From: Stereocaulon alpinum
Lineage: Eukaryota > Ascomycota > Lecanoromycetes > Lecanorales > Stereocaulaceae
DNA length: 64,000 nucleotides
NCBI GenBank assembly: GCA_018257865.1
Contig: JAEUBA010000032.1
Coordinates: 186,001 to 250,000, forward strand
Reading direction: 5' to 3'
Made by a program: the position numbers and the translations under genes
Notes under the pieces: generated by a model
What the model was told of the DNA's origin: nothing
What the model saw: only the letters and a program-made list of their open reading frames with translations
Databases searched by the model: none
Shown here: positions 12,376 to 24,499 of the stretch, piece by piece
Numbering within the stretch: the first letter of the stretch is position 1
Layout: each line of letters opens with the position of its first letter

Positions 12376-12743
12376 TATAAAGGTATGGGATTAAGGGCGT
12401 CGGTTAAGAGATTATAGTAGTAGAATCACAAGTGTAAGGATACTATATATAAGACGGAGGTAGAAGCGAATAAGACGGAGGTAGAATTAAAGACTATTAA
12501 CTATAACGACTGCCTATTACTAGAATAATTATATATAGAAAAGAATAATAATCCTCCTAAGATATAGTAATATTCGTTACTATATAAAGGTCCCTAAAGC
12601 TAAGCCCTTACTGACTAATCGCTAACTAACTAACGTCTACCAACTAATTACCGCCTGCTACTAAGAAGCCTGCAGCTGCACTGTCTATACTAATTACCGC
12701 CTAATACTAAGAAGCCTACAGCTGCACTATCTATACTACTATA
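12376..12743 (-). repeat. Gypsy 5' LTR (right copy)
   Basis: 368 bp, gap-free match to 3183-3550. At its left end TATAAAGG replaces TGTGAAGG of the other copy, two G-to-A changes typical of RIP on one strand. It is followed by GTAC (12744-12747), the partner of GCAC at 3179-3182. Confidence 0.9.
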
Positions 12744-13983
12744 GTACCTTAGTAATATTAAAGAGTACTTAGGAATAAAAGTAGTAAGAACTAGATCTAC
12801 GCTTTATATTAACTAGACTAAGTATATCTATAGCCTATTAGTTAAGCTAGGAATATAAGAATATAGACCAGCTGGATCGCTAATAGAGTATAGCGAATTA
12901 TAGCCTATAGAAGAAGGAGTCTAAGCTTTACTAGATAAAGTTAAGGCGTACTAGTTCCTAGTTAGGGCGTTAAATTAGCTTAGCACTATAACTAGGCCTA
13001 ATATTAGTCTTATAGTTAGTAGATTAGTAAGATTTAATAGTAACCCTACCGCTGAGTACCTACTAGCGGCTAAGCGAGTTATTAGATATTTATCTAAAAC
13101 TCTAGATATTAGAATTACGTATAAGGCTGGCGGTGAGGAAGGCCTATAAGGCTACTTAGACGCCTTATAGTATAATAGTTAGGAGACTAGTAGATCTACC
13201 GGAGCCTACGTATATAAATTATATAACGGTATAATATCGTAGTTAACTAAGCTATAAAAGCAAGTTGCCCTATCTTCTACTAAGTCCGAATATATAGCGG
13301 CAGTAGAGGCAGCTAAGGAAGGACTATTCCTAGGGCCTATAATTAAGAATCTAGGCTTCAACGATAGAGACTTTCCAGTAAGCCTAGTAGTCGATAATTA
13401 GGCTGTAATTAAGCTGGCTTCTAATCCAGCTAATTATAGCGCGATAAAGTATATCAGGATACGCCAATACTTTATAAGGGAATTGGTAGGCGAAACTAAG
13501 GAAATCGCTCTCCGCTGGGTTGATATAAAGTATGATGTATACCTTTCGCGCCCTAGTAGCGCTGCGCGTTAGGATACTAAGGTTTATTTAAAGACGTGAA
13601 GTAGTAATAGTAGGTATCCGTTTATTAGTAGAACTAATTGCTAACGATCCTACTTCCAGGGGGTATACGCTCCTTATACTTATCGAGCACGGAGCGGGGT
13701 AGTATAACGTCTTCCTTTGCCTATGCGTGCAGCGCTGCGGTAACACCCCGTTGACATCATTTCCGATACCAAGTATCAGATCACTGCTAATGCTAAGCAG
13801 ACCCTAATGGTTACCGAACATTACATAAAGTCGTAGTATACTAACCCCCTGATAAAGCTATTAGGTCCTAGCACCTGCGGCCCTGCTAGAGGCCTACTAG
13901 GTCTAGCGGCGGGTAAAAGATAAAGCTATATAGGTAATATAGTGGAGTAGTAGACCTCGCTGTCGCTATAAGCTTAGAGGGAG
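12744..13983 (+). mobile_element. Ty1/copia retrotransposon, 3' part (end of RT, RNase H), RIP-inactivated
   Basis: The copia frame resumes after the gypsy insertion as NIKEYLGIKVVRTRSTLYI, then shows the copia C-terminal RT/RNase H signature: ISLIVSRLVRF.., AAKRVIRYLSKT, STKSEYIAAVEAAKE and VDN.AVIKLASNP (12770-13560). Several stops sit at expected Trp/Gln codons. After about 13600 the sequence carries normal amounts of CA and TG, so RIP fades out here. A polypurine tract AGAGGGAG (13976-13983) directly precedes the LTR. Confidence 0.9.
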
Positions 13984-14139
13984 TGTTGAATATTCGCTCT
14001 ATAGCTTATAGGCTTGGCGGTCTTAGCAATAATCAGCCGCTAGAGCGATCTTAGATATGATCGGCCGCTAGTGGCCCACAGGCAGAATTTTTATATATAG
14101 CAGAAATTCTCCTTTATTTCCTCTGTATGTAATGCAACA
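13984..14139 (+). repeat. 3' LTR of the copia element, 156 bp
   Basis: Begins TGTTG and ends CAACA, a perfect 5-bp terminal inverted repeat, and follows a polypurine tract directly. The partner LTR and the left target duplication lie outside the window; the first bases after it are CCAAG. CA and TG are common in the LTR, so it was spared most RIP. Confidence 0.85.
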
Positions 14140-17100
14140 CCAAGCAGTCTAATACATAGCTACTGCTGGTCAATCAAGCTGTATCGTTACCTACAAGAGG
14201 TTCCTATGACATCATACCGAATAAGCCTATTCTAATACTGAGTCCACCAATCATATCAAGCTTCCCAACATGTCAACCCTACTAAGCTCCCCGACTGCTC
14301 GATGTCATGCATCAACCAACTACGTGGAGTCTTCCCGCCAGCCACCATGACCGAGATCCCCCACCACCGCAGCGCCAAATCCCCTCATCCTCAGATCAAC
14401 GTCGCGTACAATACGAAGGTTACTCACCCCTGTTCTATCAGCGCAAATATGCATGCTACACTGGCTCTCGCTCGTCATCATGATGATCACCCGTACGGAT
14501 GTTCCATATTCACTTTGGAGCCACTGGGCGCATCGTTCACTACTCTCATTCTGTCAAAGCCTCTTGCACAGAGTTCGGACCTGTCTTAGGTCTACATCCT
14601 GCAGCAGGAAGTGGGCCGGATCCGGCGCGCACTGACGCGAGAGAAGTCAGCGTTGCCTATGAACTCGGTTAGAGAAGCATGTTGCCACTAGCTTCCCTCC
14701 TGTAACGATCAACTTATGCATCACTTACTTGGCACTGCTTGTGACTCGGAACCCTCATTGCGGTCCAGCCGACAATAAAATGCGGCACCAAGCCACTCTA
14801 TTCAATCTTGACTGTCAGAGACCTGCGACTATTCATTCGTCCTCTAGCCGCAAGTTCGACGCTTGATCTCACTAACTAGGAAAGAAGTCAATTGCCAGAT
14901 GCAGCGTTGTAGCCGCTTAGCCAATACCTAGAGTCCCCAGACTTCCTGCTCTCCCATCCTCATTTTACTGCGTTTTGCCCGCATTTCCCGTTTACATCGG
15001 GCTTACAGCAAAGGCTCCGAGACATCGAGGCCCAGCCTCGTAACGTCTCAAACATGGATAATCTTCACGCATCTTTTATCAATCCGATTCCTCAAAATCC
15101 TCCGCCCTCATCTCGTTCGTTGCTCAGGTATACGTCCCAGCCCGTTCTCTTTCTCGCTTCCAATACTATCTCGTGTCGAAAGCTTCATGACGACATGTCG
15201 TACGTCAAGATGAACCTTTACCTCAGTCATAACTATCACCCTGTTTCCTCAAGGCCACATGCTTCCTTTTCCCCCATTCCTTAGTCTACATAGTCATGTC
15301 CGTTGACTTCTGTGCGCATCAAGTGTGCTGTCATCCGTGTCGAACATCTATACAAGCCACCAGCACCAGGAAATTCCAGCTGATTGAATTTTTCATACAG
15401 TCCCTGCCCCTCCGCTCCCCGAGTATTGCACAAAATTGCCCAAAACGGAAACTCTGAAGAACCTTCCAACTCCCAAGAGCCCGGCGCTATCAAACACGAC
15501 TCTGCGGTTACTACTTGCAGCTTTTCTCGGCGCCACGCAGCCTCGTCCACTGGCGTCGAAAAGAACCATGAGAAGGCTCATCAGCCTACAGAAGCCGGAG
15601 AGTTCGTTCCCGGAGGTCACGAGTACCAAGAAGCCTTGGCCGGGGCTAGTAAGAATCCTCGAGGAGACAAATCGGTGGAGCATTGGTTGTATGAGTGGGG
15701 CACGAAATGGGAAGAGATCAATCAGCAAGACAGAGGGATCTCCCGGTCAGTACTCGCTGTCGATTCCACAACGTGGATATGACCTTCGCTGACAGCTTGT
15801 ATCGAAGCGGATAATACCTGTCGCAGCGACTGAGGATTGTCACTCGTGTAGAATCTGGAGTCTATCGTTTCAGGGGCTGCAAAGTTTCGAAAGTGGTTCC
15901 TTCTTATCTCAAGGCAACTTCGAATCATGGTTCTATCTCAGCGCACGTTCATGCTTGTATTTTCCACAAATAGGAAGGAGGACTGTCAACTGGGTGTTTG
16001 CTAGCTCGAAGAGAGACCAGTTTAGGCGCTCCATAGATATGCGAGACCCTAAGGATTAACTTGTTCAGGCCCCCATATAAAAACAGTCTCAAGCTCAAGG
16101 AGAGATGCAAATGCAGAGCTCCCAAAAGGTACAGGCAACAGGCTTTTTCAGGACGAGGCCCATGCGCTGTTACATGAAACGCGACATCTGGGGTAGTGGG
16201 CCTAGTGGATAAGACTAGCCGCTGCATGATGATGTATAAGAGATGGAGGAAAGTAGACAGGCTGACAAGGATTGCGACTGTGGGAGCCAAAAAACGTGGG
16301 TGCTACAACCGCCCTGCATTAGATCCAGCGGGTTAATGATTGTGAGATGTCCCCAGATCTAGCTAGTACCCGAGGCCAGTGAGCGACTGAGCGTTAGCAA
16401 AGAACACCACCACGAGCGCATGTAGAAGACGTCTGCGACACCTGCTGGTTAATCAATTAATATGGTAACTACCGAGATCTGGCGTGATACGCTTGTGGTC
16501 AAGGGGCTTCTAGCGGGCCAAGGATTTGCTAGGAATTGGTTTCGACGAATGACAGTCTGTCCATCTGAAACTGTACTCGAAACCCCCATGGTACTTTCAG
16601 TCGGAATTGGCAGGTCTTTCGTGCATATAGAATTCGAGATACGTGGCTCCGTGGTGTTTGAGCGAAGTGACTAGCCAATGGACATTGGGTTATTTGAGGT
16701 AGTTGATAAGCTCAGCTAGACCTATTGATGCATAAGACACCAGGCCGCGAGTAGCGATTCTGAGCGAATGGCACGTTGCTAGGGCATTGGTCTATTGGAT
16801 TGATGGGCGATTGCCAGCCACGTGTTCAGAATGCCTGCGCATCGTGCATATCAAACACCCCAGATCATGCTGGTCAAAAGCGCTGCGACGGATGCTCGGT
16901 AAAGCTTTGAGTACTTCGTCCCAATTTTTGAACTCTCGTATCCGTGTGAGGCTGTGCACCTAAGTATCGCTAGAGCGCGGACCAAATTTGACCCACTGCG
17001 CCAATGAGGGTATGAATTTGAAGGAAGAGTCATCTACAATGCCACTCCTGTCACCACTATTGAACCTTGAGCTGCTTAGAAGGCAGCTCATGATGTTCCG

Positions 17101-20100
17101 CTCGTATTAGTGGCCACGATATACAGCCACCTCGACTCTGTGCCATACTCCATCCTCTCTTCAACTTGAAGTCAGAAAACCTCCGCCGTAGCTCTGCGCA
17201 ATCATTGGGCCGACCAGTCATCCGCATCCACCATCAGCATGTAGAGTAAGAGGCCAGTGTATTCGTTCCATGCTAATTTCTTGCCTTTCTTTCCATTCTC
17301 AGGTGTCGCTCTCGGTTTTTCATATCATTATGTCTGTGTATATCCTTGTTCAGTCCGAGCCTGCATTGGTCCCTTTCTACTGAACTCAGCACAAGAGATC
17401 TGCCCTTCTGTGTTCAATGACACTAATTGGTTTGCTCATCGGTGTACCGTAGTCCTTCAAACCCGGGACAAGACCACTTAAGCCTACTAAAGTTGAAGGC
17501 GCACCTGCAGTAAGCTTTCAGTGTTGTAGATCTACGACATGAAGCCCGCCAACATCATGTACCCATGTCGGTTAACAAGCTGTTACTCTGCGTCATCTTC
17601 TTTTAGGTGAGCGAACAGTGCTTCGCTGCCTTTTAGTCACGTACTTTGAGATACGTGCTTAAATTCTCCGACGACACATTCGTTGCGTAGAAACACAGTC
17701 TACGGCAAAGTCGAGAGAAACAATTTCACCTGGTCCAGGAATCGAAGCCGATGATATCAGCTGGATTGAAGGAGGAAGCAAACATTGATAACCGTATGGA
17801 CGTTCAAGTGGAGCATTTTGAGGCTAATGGCCGCGCGACCTCCCTCTTAGCTTCTCAGGCAAAAAGTGGCAACCAAGGAAAGCCGGCACAGAGCCCCACA
17901 TTTGCCATAGTGAACGAGCACCGTTGATTTGTCTTGCACAGTATCGATATGCTGATGAAGTGCACTGCAACTTCACTAGTGAGAAGAGCATTCAATATCA
18001 TAGCGCTCAACCTTTGATGGCATTTAAAGCAGTGACCGCAGCTTGAGGCCGGTTACGCAGACCAGCCTACCAACAATGACACATCAGAGAGCACAGCCCA
18101 TGCTCAATTCCACTCATTGGCTTTGGGTTTCGTCAGCATCCCGACAACCGGCCTTAGCAGGTGTCGTCGAGAGTGCGATTCACAAGGCCGGAGCCATCCA
18201 TTACTTAGGAACCTGGAAAGAGCCATACAGCAAAAGATAAGGCTTGGCCCTGGATAGAGTGCTGTGAGAATTTCAGCCAAAGAAGGTGATCGACCTAGGA
18301 GGCTGTTGGGGAAGTATCACGGTTCCTCAAGCAACGCCTTGCCTCAAGGCTAAAAGCGCGAATCCCTCTGCGCATGAGGGCTGTCTGTCTTCCTGTGGCT
18401 AGAAGTTGAACCCAAGTTTCTGACGTACAGCATAAGTAAGGCGCCTTAACCTATTCCCGGACATTAGATGCACGTCCGGGAGCTGCTGCGACGATGTGAG
18501 ACAGCCGCAGGATCAAGAACTTCTTCCAGATTAGACCTCCTGCCTCCACAAAAGCATGATATATGCAACATCAGCATCTGATAGATGGCGCAGACAGGGA
18601 AACCCACACTGCAGCACGTGCGCTGGCGCAGCCACGTTCTCCCGCTCGCACGGACGCTCGAGATAAGCATACCAGATCTGCTTTTGGCTTCGAAACAGAC
18701 AGAATCCCCCCACACCCATCCACATGGCCGTGGACTCGGATGGTTTTACCTAGAGCATATATTTTGGGAAACATATTGTAATTGCTGACTCCTTTGTCCA
18801 GTCGCTCAAGCATAAAAAGTCTTCAGACCTTTTGTGTTTGGCATGATGGCAATTGCGACGTCAAAAAGCTTATTCTTGCACCACAACGACTCGAGTGAGC
18901 CTACAAAGCTTGTTCCGATATTCTCGGCGTCCTAAATGATCTTAGTAGTCACACAATATGACGTTGATTGCCTTGCCTTCTACCTTCTTCGTTCTTCGAT
19001 ATCCATGAAATACGATCTCGGATCTTCATTCTTGCACAGCCTCTGCATATTCTCCAAGGACTTGCATGATATCCTCACTCGCTGGCGCTGTCGTTTGGTG
19101 GCATCATTTACTGATACTTGCCCCAGCAACCCGGATCCCAAGACAGAAGCCAAGCTCCCCGATAGTGACGTCGCACAAAGCAAAAGATTCTCAACACCAT
19201 CGGCAGCTGGACAATATCTTCCAGGCGGCAACAGATATTAAGGTCTACTTGGCAACGCCTCAGGCATGAATTTTCGAAAGGACATGATGACTTCGGCATG
19301 GCTGCGTGAGCGGGAGCAAAAGTGGCAAAGCATTGGAGGCCAGAACAAGGCCCAAGGTGAGAACCATCCATTAGAGTTTCAATTGTTACTTGCGCTGATG
19401 TCATGCAGTAAGACCCAAGCTCTGAGTAGCTGATGTGATGCGTCCATCTTGTGACGGCAAACGCAGTACTGGGATCACCGTATCACATCGATCGCTGAAC
19501 CGAATACCTCTTCGGTATTACACCTGCAGGCAATGGTAGAACACAGTGATACCGATCAGCTGAGGCAGAGAATTTGAGGCAAACAGAGCTGAGAGATGCT
19601 TGAAGTATTTTAAGTGTGAGACAAACGAGGATCGGCCGTATTGTTAGATAGACGAAGAGCAGCATATGGGGCGGCACCATGTATTCGATATACACAGATG
19701 GATTGGCACTAATTGATATAGTCCATTCCCTTCAAGTCATCGCAACCATTTGCTGCATGAATAATGAGTTCCTGCACTTCAGAGCGTTCACAGTCCTCCA
19801 GTTATCGTTGTGCTGGAGATACCGGGGTCAAATTTTTCACCTGCGAAGGTCGGGGTTGAACGCTCGTGTTCGCTAATGAATGAAAACATTGGAAATTAAT
19901 GCACGGTAGTGAAGTAGATCCATTCCATGACTGGTATGTGTCTTCAAGGTCGAATTTTGTTCGACTAGAGCCTAAGACAGCAGGGCGAAAACATCCATCG
20001 TCTACGGTAAAGCCATTATAGTCTACCGTAGAACTATTAGCTTGGTTGCTATCTCTAAATTCCACCATTAGCGCCGATATTGTTGCAGGGGTTCTACCGT

Positions 20101-23100
20101 AGCTTCACCTCGGCCGTGAGTTTCCGTCCATCCTCAATTGGGAGGCCTCGCTACTTGCATAGCAAACGCTGCAATACGAGTCAAGTTGGGAAATACTTCT
20201 GCCTCACCGGGTAGTAATGTGGTCAGTCGCCAGCAATCCTCCAAACAACAACAATGTCAGGGTTGGTGTGTAAGTACGAGCAGGCTTGGAATTTTAATCA
20301 CCAGCGAGAGCAACAGGAGTGGTCGCTGATCGCAATACCAAGACTACTCGTACTCAGCATTTCTACAATCTCCTGTGCACATAAGCCAGGGCCTTGAGGC
20401 TCAGATGCCAACGGACAGAAAATCATTGTTAGAACTCTAATACTACATCCTCCAGCTTCGGGGCATTTCATTGTCTATCGTCAAATGACGTGGTATTAGG
20501 TAATAAAGGAAAGCATACTCAAAAAGAGATGATCTACGGTGCTAGTGAGGCGATCTTGGAAAACACTTTGGTGAACAATTTTGCAAGGAAACAATATGAC
20601 TGGGAGATGATGAACAACATGGTGAGGAGCAGATGATGTCCTGCTCGAGAGACAAAGAATGAGCGCAGCTATGACTGAAACAAGTGTCATGGGACAGCCT
20701 AGGGCCGATGCTGACTGTGGACATTTGAGGGAGTGCTTTAAGGGACATCTAGCAAAGGCTGCCACAAGTCATCCATACGCTAGACGTGCCCGGTACGCGA
20801 TGAGACGTCTCACCCACCCCTGTGGCCTTGGAAGCCATAATTGACCCAAAAGAACGATTGGCTCTGTCTTCTATATCCAATCCTGATTACCAGAAGTGGG
20901 CAAGCATTCATCAGGCATGAAAGTCGTTGCGCATGGTTGTCCCGAAGCTTTGGCCGTACCTGCCAGAGTCTGCCGCATCAGGGTTTTAGTCAACCAGGCG
21001 AATCTTGATCTTCCCCAACCAAGCCCCAACCACAACTACAATAATGGCCCGTGTAGCGATTTACCTTAGCTACAACAGAAGTCCAATCGCAGCATGCACA
21101 AGCGCTCTTCGCATGCAATCTAACACCATAAGTTCTACCTCTCTCGGTAGCTTTACCGTCGTCCCAGCTCGCTCAACCCTTCCTCGCGTGGCTAGCAGAA
21201 CGCCATCCGAACTTTGCCAGCAGACCCGTAACAGAGATCCGGCAAGCCGCCCACAGTCATTGTTGCAAGGCACATGGCAGCTTTCGTGTAGGCCCACTTG
21301 GTTAGTGAGGGGTGTGCCAGGGTAGAACCCGGAGCGCTATCATCTGCGCAGTCTCCTAGCCCAGTACCACCACAGACACTAAAGCAATCCACCGAGTAAG
21401 GCACAAAATGAACTTATACTTCGCATCTATTTAGCGGTATAGCGCTCGCTATGGGTAGAACAAGTCCTAGATTTTGAGACTACAATGGTCACTTACCTCA
21501 ATGTTCTTGCGCCGGATGACCCTGGTGATCTACCAATGATAGCGGCATCAGAAACTACTGAAATTTGTGCTGAGCACTAATGATGAGTTTGTCGTTTGAT
21601 GGGACCCACAAAATCTTACCGGGTGAGCTAATCGGCGTCTCAAATCATCTTTGACTCCTGTGTGCTGATATTGACATAGAATGGAGGGAGCGAGGCCACG
21701 TCTGAGACACTATGATCACTAGATCTGGATGCCGCGCCAAGACACCATGCTTACAGCGGGGTCAAGGATGCCTTCTTTTGCCTAGGCGAACAACGCCGGT
21801 CTGTGCTATCATGAAAATTGACAGAGATCGCTCATTCCTTTATCTCTGACTCTAGTCTGAATGACGTGCAGTCCAATGGCAGCCGCGCTACTATCACGGT
21901 AAGGTATCAGAGAGTCACAGCACGGGCAACCGCACCATTATCGGTCATATCCGGAGGTGGAAGAAATCGCGCAGCTCGTCCGGTAATGTTTAGCTGTAAC
22001 CTCTGAATTTGCCAAATCACTGGGAGATGGCTCACCGTGTGGTGGACAAGTGCGAAGAAATGCAGTGATAAGACAAAGTACTCCTACACGCCCCCCAAAA
22101 GTATCAGCGGTACATCCAGCGGCTATCACAAGCTATCACTATACTTTGCTTTAGGACGCCATTGGGTGCAAGGTAATTTATCGCCATCGTTGTGACACTT
22201 ACCAGTGGCATGACTTCATTTACCGCTCATGCTTTCCCATTTTCTCTCCCATTCCTGCACCCATTGCTTCATCGGCGTATGACCTCGAGGATTGGTAATT
22301 CCGTTAGCTATCATTTGTCGATATTCGAAGCCTCTAGGAAGATATCTTGCAGCTCTCACAGCGCTCCGGGCCGGTTGGTTGGCCTTTTCGGCGCTGCTGA
22401 CACGTTCCTGAGGTCCGATAGCAGGCTTGCTGCGATGACAATCAGGAGCGTTCTTTGCATGGAGATTAGGGATGCATTAGACCCTGGGTGCTGGTCTATT
22501 TCTCTGCAATCTGGACTAGAGCGTTGAAGCTGCTGTGGATTCTCCCCGGAACTCTTGGCCTCAGGACGTTGATACTCGTTCGCGGAAGTGAAAGGACTAT
22601 ACGAGTTTTAGCTCGACAGTCCAGCATATGAAGACAATAGATGCTCAAAGAAGAACGGAATGTGAGCTGTCTCTGTCATGCACGGATGCCTGAGAGGCTG
22701 CTGAAATGTACTGGAACAGCCCATAAATCTCAAAGGGAACATTCAACGGTGGTGCTTATCATAAGTGAAGGGAGGTACCAACTTCATGATGTCCGAGCAG
22801 GAAAAGAGGCTAGAATGGGGTTCGGAGATCGGTCGTCACAATCTGAAAGGAGAATGACATGGAGATAACACCCAGGATACATACCGGGAAAGAGAGAGAA
22901 TTAAAGGGTGCTTCGCTCTACTTTATGCCTGTAAACATGCCCACCATGATGACCGCACAGACCATCATCATAACCCCACTACCCACGATCATCGTCGAAT
23001 TCGGCAAATGAGCGTCTATTCCATGTTGTGCAGAGCGTGCAGTATTCGGGAAGCGGGAAGACATGAGTGAAATGACATGTGGGAAAGGCCCTCAGAGGCC

Positions 23101-24499
23101 GCATGAGGCATTTTATTTTGGCTCAAGATATAAAGTACGATCTAATGCACCTTGCCGGAGAACCCTGCCTCCTACGCCCCATTTTACAATGGCTCAGGCG
23201 CCACCGGGAGCTGAGTCTTGAGGAGCCGCATCCGGATCTGGACTACTGCGCCTGCAGCTCTCCGCAGGGCTCGTTTCAGGAGGCCTTATGAACACGTCAG
23301 AATACGAATAATGGGACCGAGACAGCTGAAAGACTGGAATAGGACCAATCGTTCTTTAGCTTATGCATAGTTGCGCAATATCGTAAGCGAGCTTCGTCCA
23401 CATTTGGGTTAGCATGAAGGATGAAGAGCCAGCTGAGTTGGTGAATGGGTGATCTGCCCGCATCTTATAGACCTACGAAAGATCGGTCCGAACGCTGATA
23501 TGGATTTCGGCAGTCCTTCCGCTCTTGTCCGCTGGGTGTAATCGGAGCATAGAGAAGTTTCAGCTCCACACCACCCACATGCTGCAGATTAACGCACTGC
23601 AGTCACAGATCCGACGGTGAAGAGCCCCGACGTAATCTGAGTTCTTGTATTTGTACCCTATCTGTTCGGCTTGTGTAAGCGCGGCGTCGGTACAACGTTT
23701 TATCCTTCTGAACCTATTCTTCCACGTCCAGACATATTGACTTGCACCGAGGCGGCATTCATGCTCCATTCCATCAAATGGACAGAATCCCATTTGAGAA
23801 TGCGGCTGAAAGCAATACAGACCTAGCCTGGGGTGCAGACCCCCGAAAAGCAGTCCTTTCGACTTTGGAAGCAGGAAGTGGTACAATTTTCTTGCAGATC
23901 TTACAAGTAAAATAGCAAGTAGAGTGTCGCTCTTCGCTTCCGCCAATAACCATCAATGCAGGTCTTTTCGTCAATTAATCGAGCAAGGTGCAATTCTCTT
24001 CGCCAATCAAAGGCGATAACGAGTAGCAGATAAGGTGTGCATAGGAATGGGAATGTGACGAAATGTCTTGAAAGAAAAGATGGGACAGACCGGCCATAGC
24101 TTTGCAAGTTTTACGGTAGTACTAAGTGGATGTGTAAAGTACAGTGGGAAGCTATGTACACCATACTCAATCGAATTTCTCACTTGAAGTCCTCGTTTCC
24201 TCGACACCCAGCGCCGTATAGCTGATGCCAGAATGCACCAAAGGCAGCCACCATATCGTACTATTACAAACACCTCATTACGTAGACGAAACAAGAACGC
24301 CTACCGTTTTGTTACCTCATGTCCGTGGAGGCTTATGTCATATAATGTCGTAGAAACCAGGCTTACAGTATGCGGAACAAAGGAATATTCGCGACCGGCC
24401 GCTATGCATTCTGCGGTCACAGAGTGATGGTTCAAACGTAAAGATAAACGCGGAATAGTAAGCAGTGACCTTGAGAGCTGAATTTGCAATACGATCATC
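14140..24499. other. 10.4-kb stretch without a convincing gene
   Basis: Base composition is ordinary, CA and TG are present, and no long repeat of the adjacent retroelements is seen. Open frames are short, overlap on both strands and match no family I know. A small inverted repeat occurs at 20001-20009/20024-20032 (tctacggta, taccgtaga). The region may be intergenic flank of the repeat block or contain a fast-evolving or non-coding gene I cannot recognise. Confidence 0.6.
15384..15782 (+). CDS. Doubtful small ORF, hypothetical
   Basis: The only stretch in the gene-poor region with protein-like composition. The second half of this frame is hydrophilic and reads VEHWLYEWGTKWEEINQQDR; an overlapping frame starting at 15436 has a hydrophobic LRLLLAAFLGA segment. 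A real gene here would need introns or a frameshift to join them. A donor-like GTCAGT lies at 15747. No family is recognised and the start is not certain. It could equally be chance or a decayed gene. Confidence 0.18.
   Translation: MNFSYSPCPSAPRVLHKIAQNGNSEEPSNSQEPGAIKHDSAVTTCSFSRRHAASSTGVEKNHEKAHQPTEAGEFVPGGHEYQEALAGASKNPRGDKSVEHWLYEWGTKWEEINQQDRGISRSVLAVDSTTWI

Larger units (their letters stand above)
3183..12743 (-). mobile_element. Complete Ty3/gypsy LTR retrotransposon nested in the copia element, RIP-inactivated
   Basis: The 9.56-kb element lies on the minus strand between two 368-bp LTRs. Read from high to low coordinate it has a Gag-like region, then protease/RT, RNase H and integrase, the Ty3/gypsy order. 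A run of eight C (G on the element strand) at 3556-3563 sits next to the left LTR, where the polypurine tract of a minus-strand element belongs. The flanking 4-mers GCAC (3179-3182) and GTAC (12744-12747) differ by one C/T change and fit a target-site duplication. Skipping the insertion and one copy of it lets the copia RT frame continue. All coding parts contain many stops. Confidence 0.9.

Noticed and set aside
1..14139. CRISPR-like or prokaryotic repeat arrays
   Set aside because: The repeats present are LTRs, an internal duplication and short tandem units; there is no regular repeat-spacer pattern, and the sequence is eukaryotic.
23560..23946. 128-codon minus-strand frame in the gene desert
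   Set aside because: Odd composition (Cys- and Trp-rich), several overlapping frames on the same strand, and no recognised domain.
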